NCBI GenBank assembly: GCA_001273385.1
Contig: LFWW01000024.1
Coordinates: forward strand, 1 to 43,784
Direction: 5' to 3'
Origin: a miscellaneous Crenarchaeota group-6 archaeon AD8-1
GTDB taxonomy: Archaea; Thermoproteota; Bathyarchaeia; Bathyarchaeales; Bathycorpusculaceae
Length of the DNA stretch: 43,784 nt
The translations under genes were made by a program, and so were the position numbers. Below are positions 43,772-43,784 of the stretch, piece after piece; position 1 is the first letter of the stretch, and every line of letters begins with the position of its first letter. The notes beneath the pieces are model-generated. The model was given only the letters and a program-made list of their open reading frames with translations. It made no database searches and was not told the origin of the DNA.

Positions 43772-43784
43772 CGCACATATTGAA

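Overview
The window is a gene-dense, AT-rich stretch of an archaeal chromosome. Archaeal signs include archaeal/eukaryal ribosomal proteins (S4e, L19e, L32e, long L30), the RNase P subunit Rnp1, prefoldin beta next to a DUF3194 gene, a DUF106 membrane protein, archaeal cytidylate kinase, and a tRNA whose intron is bounded by a bulge-helix-bulge motif. The phylum cannot be fixed from the window. The membrane/coiled-coil protein upstream of rpiA reminds me of proteins from Bathyarchaeia-like TACK archaea, but that is memory, and an Asgard origin is not excluded. The genes suggest an anaerobe with hydrogen, flavin-based electron transfer and Mo/W-cofactor metabolism.

Layout. (1) 1-2044: an unrecognised large protein, then a 566-base gene-poor gap holding an isolated tRNA 3' half. 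(2) 2045-8878: a membrane coiled-coil protein and rpiA, an intron-containing tRNA-Met, a prefoldin beta/DUF3194/DHH phosphoesterase set, an ECF transporter energising module (two ATPases and a T subunit that seems to have lost its C-terminus), and an endonuclease IV-like enzyme. (3) 8931-14814: two tandem moeA genes, an agmatinase-type ureohydrolase, a convergent RNA m5C methyltransferase, and a thioredoxin reductase. (4) 14915-18363: an overlapping three-gene operon encoding a duplicated ferredoxin/MvhD protein and an NfnA/NfnB pair, a candidate flavin-based bifurcating complex. (5) 18475-26151: a TraX-like membrane protein, an acyl-CoA synthetase, and hydrogenase maturation genes hypF, hypC, hypD and (opposite strand) hypE.

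(6) 26375-38360: a tightly packed ribosomal superoperon from L22 to SecY, DUF106 and cmk, with many TAATG or ATGA stop/start overlaps. It lacks the usual L3-L4-L23-L2-S19 head and lacks adk after secY. It carries an Hsp20-like gene between L30 and L15. The S3 gene has a 15-base tandem array whose last unit has lost four bases, shifting the frame of the C-terminal tail. (7) 38451-43784: a radical SAM protein, two tandem paralogous family 2 glycosyltransferases, an AIR-synthase (HypE/PurM-like) protein, a ThiF/MoeB-like E1 enzyme, and tRNA-Glu(CTC) on the minus strand.

The points most worth a second look are the tRNA-Met intron in the variable loop, the S3 repeat/frameshift, the truncated EcfT, the orphan tRNA 3' half, and the ferredoxin/MvhD-Nfn operon.
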